From positions 52,510,463-52,574,462 of the forward strand of contig NC_052507.1 in NCBI RefSeq assembly GCF_014356525.2: a stretch of DNA of 64,000 nt, read 5' to 3'. The stretch is from Nilaparvata lugens. Lineage: Eukaryota > Arthropoda > Insecta > Hemiptera > Delphacidae. The notes beneath the pieces are model-generated. The model had not been told where the DNA came from, ran no database searches, and was given only the letters and a program-made list of their open reading frames with translations. Position 1 is the first letter of the stretch; every line of letters starts with the position of its first letter. Position numbers and translations under genes: made by a program. Below, piece after piece: positions 61,185-64,000 of this stretch.

Positions 61185-62247
61185 ATAGTACACCGAAATT
61201 TATTATACTATGAAAACAGCCGTAGTAATTCATAAGTACTTCTCGATCTAGGAGTGGTTTGAAGACGGCGCATCATATAGCAAATAAGTGTCAATCTTGT
61301 TGAAAGGTTCTCAATGTGTAGTCGCCAGTCCAGGTTATCTGATATGGATATGCCCAAGTATTTTGTACTCTCCACTACACTCACATTACATCCATCCAAT
61401 CTGGGGAGTAGAGTACTTTCATACATTTTCCTATTGTAGAACTGCAGAATTCTGGTTTCCCCTTTGTTTAGCAATCATTTATTCATATGACACCATTTAC
61501 TCACTTCATTTAAACCGGATTGTGCTTTAACTTGGAGGCTGTGTTTATTTTGGTCCTATTTCAAGTGGCTGATATCGTCTCCAAAAAGCCATATATTTCC
61601 TGTAGTAACATTCTCAGGTGAATCATTTACATATAGCAGAAACAAGACTGACCCCAAGTTCGACCCCTGCGGAACCCCGGTGTTTATCGGTGTCGAAATA
61701 GTGGATTTATAAGTTTGAGTCATACCATCATGTCCTGAATGTCTTATACTGACAATTTGTTTTCTATTTTCCAGGTAAGTGGCTATCCATTTCAGAGGTT
61801 TTCCTTTGATTCCCATTCTTGATAATTTATTCAAAAGGTTTACATGAGATAGAAGATCAAATGCCTTTGTCATGTCATAAAATATACATATCTGTTCACC
61901 CACTTCATCCAGATTTTCATATATTCGTATTAACAAGTCAAATATGGCATCCGTTGTATTTTTGTTTTTCTGGAATCCATATTGTCTGTTATTTAGTAAT
62001 TTCCTTTTCTCCAGATATGGAATGAGTCGTTTTAAGAAGGCAATTTCAAAGATCTTTGAGTAAACACTCTGTATTGACACTGGTTTAAAATTTTCAACTT
62101 TACTTTTATCACCAGTCTTATAAATTGGAACCACTTTAGATGTTTTAATTGCACTTGGAAAGACGCCCTGCTCAAATGATTTATTCACAATACATGTCAA
62201 TGGCTCTACTATAGTGTCTATACAGACACTCAACAAATTACAAGGTA

Positions 62248-62524
62248 TAATTATTATTGAACGAAAATCCTAAATAAATGCTGCAAATCACCCCGAAGAC
62301 CTCTGCTACTGCAGACATTGACAACAGGGCTAACAGCCCGGGCTGGCAACTAATTTTTGGATAGTAGTTCTCATCGAATTTCCATCTAGCTGTAGCCCTG
62401 CTGTCAATGTCTGCAGTAGCAGAGGTCTTCGGGGTGATTTGCAGCATTTATTTAGGATTTTCGTTCAATAATAATTATATATTAATTAGCATTAGAATAA
62501 ATGCATTCTCTATTTAATTCCATC
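62248..62524. mobile_element. Foldback insertion with 12-bp target duplication
   Basis: AATTACAAGGTA occurs at 62236-62247 and 62525-62536. Between them, arms of about 85 bp (62247-62331 and 62394-62479, core GACCTCTGCTACTGCAGACA) are inverted copies with a single mismatch, followed by a 45-bp unpaired AT-rich end. It splits the LINE codons for DEVPCN and LLSVCID, which join when it is removed. The length of the duplication is LINE/SINE-like rather than DNA-transposon-like. Confidence 0.88.
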
Positions 62525-64000
62525 AATTACAAGGTACCTCATCCACCCCCGCACTAGTCTTTGAACCAATTTGAACAATAATTATGTTTGCTATCTCACC
62601 CTCAGTCACCGGCCACAAACTAAAATCATTCCCCTGCATCTCAATGTCAATCACACTCAATTTCTCTCCACCCCGACAAGTCAATTTCTTAATTTCAGAC
62701 ATGAAATAATCATTAAACATATTAGCAGCGATTGCCGGGTTTGTAATGAGTTCGTCACTTCTTTTCAAATCTATATTACAATTATTTACAGTTTCATCAC
62801 ACGTTAAATTTCTTATGATGGACCAGGAAACCTTGCTAACATTTTTAGCGCTATCAATCTTGAATTTATAGAACTTTCTTTTTTGTTTCATTTAGTAGAT
62901 TTAAGCATTTTTGTTTAGCGCTTCTGTAATTCTCTTTAGAGTTCAATGTTCTCTCATACCTAGCATGCCAGTACAAGTCTTTCAATTGCTCCTGTGCTTC
63001 AAGAATTTCCTCTTTAACCCATTTAACATGTGAATTGTCTTTGTCTTTAAATATTAATTTTGGGAAGCAGTTGTCAAAAGTCGATAGTAAAGTGATTAAA
63101 ACTATCTTCAACACTGTCATGGAAACCAACCTTCAAATCTTGAACTGCCAATAAATACTTGAATAGGTCCTGCTGTGGTCTTGTAAATCTCCTCTTCTCA
63201 GTTTTTTCGTTACTCTGTATGTCGCTATATCAAGATTTAGAACAAAAATGTCATGATCAGAAAGAATTGGTGGCAATAACTCAATTGTGTAATGCTGTTT
63301 TGGAATGTCCGTTATGAAATAATCAAGTTGGCTGTGACGTTCAGTTCTTGTATCTATTCTTGTATGATGTTTAAAAGTGATTTGAAGATTTCGCGACATT
63401 AGTAAATCATTAAAAATTTCCTTGTCAAAATCATCCACCAAAATTGTCAATATTTAAGTCACCACAATTTGTAGATCGCAATAGTCATTTTTGATCATAT
63501 CGATGGTAATCTCCAACAATTCCATAAAATGATTGAAGTTTGTCTGATGAGGTGGCCTATATATATATTTAATAATATGAATTTGAACTTACTGCACTTC
63601 ACGAGAGCTCCGCAACATTCAAATACTTCCTCATTTGAGATCTAATTCAGTTTTGTTATAGGACTCAACTTTGTAATGCTGGAAACCGAATTTAGTAATG
63701 CTACACCACCTCCGATTTTTTCCTCCTGTGAAATTCAGCAGATACACTATAATGTTCAATTTTAAATTTCTTCATTTTCATATCATTTAACCAGGTTTCT
63801 GCTATGCAGACAATGTCCCATCATGCAATATCGATTCTATCATTTCTATTTTGTTAAATATGGATCGTGCATTCAAAAACATAATTTTCATATTAGATCT
63901 TTTTTGTGTATTGTTGTTTTTATTTGTTTTGATATTTGCGTATTCAGTATGGCTTCCATGACTTTTCCCGATATTTGCTTGCAAAACTTGATTTAGTTTG

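Larger units (their letters stand above)
60440..64000 (-). mobile_element. Jockey/CR1-like LINE, 5' end beyond the window
   Basis: Minus-strand element. From the right: endonuclease start (MKIMFLNARSIFNKIEMIES at about 63895), IVCIAETWL, SQLDYFITDIP and PPILSDHDIFVLNL (63300-63225); connection (62890-62525, GSKTSAGVDEVPCN); RT (62236-61556: AIKTSKVVPIYKTGDKSKVE, RQYGFQKNKNTTDAIFDL, IFYDMTKAFDLLSHVNLL, INTGVPQGSNLGSVLFLLYV, LFGDDISHL); C-terminus (61474-60452). The YADD-type box reads FGDD, a change from the usual FADD that would be expected to abolish activity. Frameshifts are numerous. Two later insertions lie inside it (60905-61184 and 62248-62524). Confidence 0.88.

Noticed and set aside
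1..64000. CRISPR array, operon or bacterial defence system
   Set aside because: The window is eukaryotic with introns and retrotransposons; the tandem arrays lack spacers.

Overview
The window is AT-rich eukaryotic DNA, almost certainly from an insect. Short coding exons with clear GT/AG borders are scattered among long introns filled with non-LTR retrotransposon remains, foldback and MITE-like elements, an LTR element and satellite DNA. Several repeat motifs look like ones I associate with planthoppers and other Hemiptera, such as a 35-kb hairpin beginning GGTGCGTACAGA and a family containing GTCCACGTTATAATGGCAGT. That placement is from memory and unverified.

Host genes: (1) A probable last exon of an unrecognised minus-strand gene lies at 2390-2503. 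(2) The last exon of a PIERCE1/PIERCE2-like microtubule inner protein lies at 31481-31669 (+). (3) Facing it, nine minus-strand exons between 55722 and 33901 encode the central and C-terminal part of the transcriptional adaptor Ada2b (TADA2B). Their splice phases are mutually consistent. The N-terminal ZZ/SANT exons were not found and should lie beyond 64000. (4) Inside the first Ada2b intron, on the opposite strand, a predicted spliced gene (49289-51434) encodes a basic, Ser-rich protein of unknown function, with a 150-bp Harbinger-like MITE inside its fifth exon. Farther down on the same strand, at 52888-53121, is the C-terminal piece of a YqaJ-type nuclease, broken by two frameshifts.

Mobile DNA, left to right: a Jockey-like RT relic (about 400-1530); a nearly full Jockey-like element (about 7500-11470); a nearly intact 4.8-kb two-ORF LINE (12926-17746, minus) with a 16-bp target duplication; a 5.6-kb A-tract minisatellite (18885-24465); a gag-only LTR element (24623-27103, minus) with a tRNA-Pro-type primer site; a LINE RNase H fragment (40555-41300); LINE fragments at 44924-46990 (+), 55862-59335 (+) and 60440-64000 (minus); and many inverted-repeat elements, two of them inserted into the last LINE.

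The two most striking features are the minisatellite, whose 10- and 11-bp units put T/A tracts in register with the DNA helical turn for 5.6 kb, and the in-frame MITE that places a stop codon in an exon. No bacterial-type operon, CRISPR array or defence system is present.
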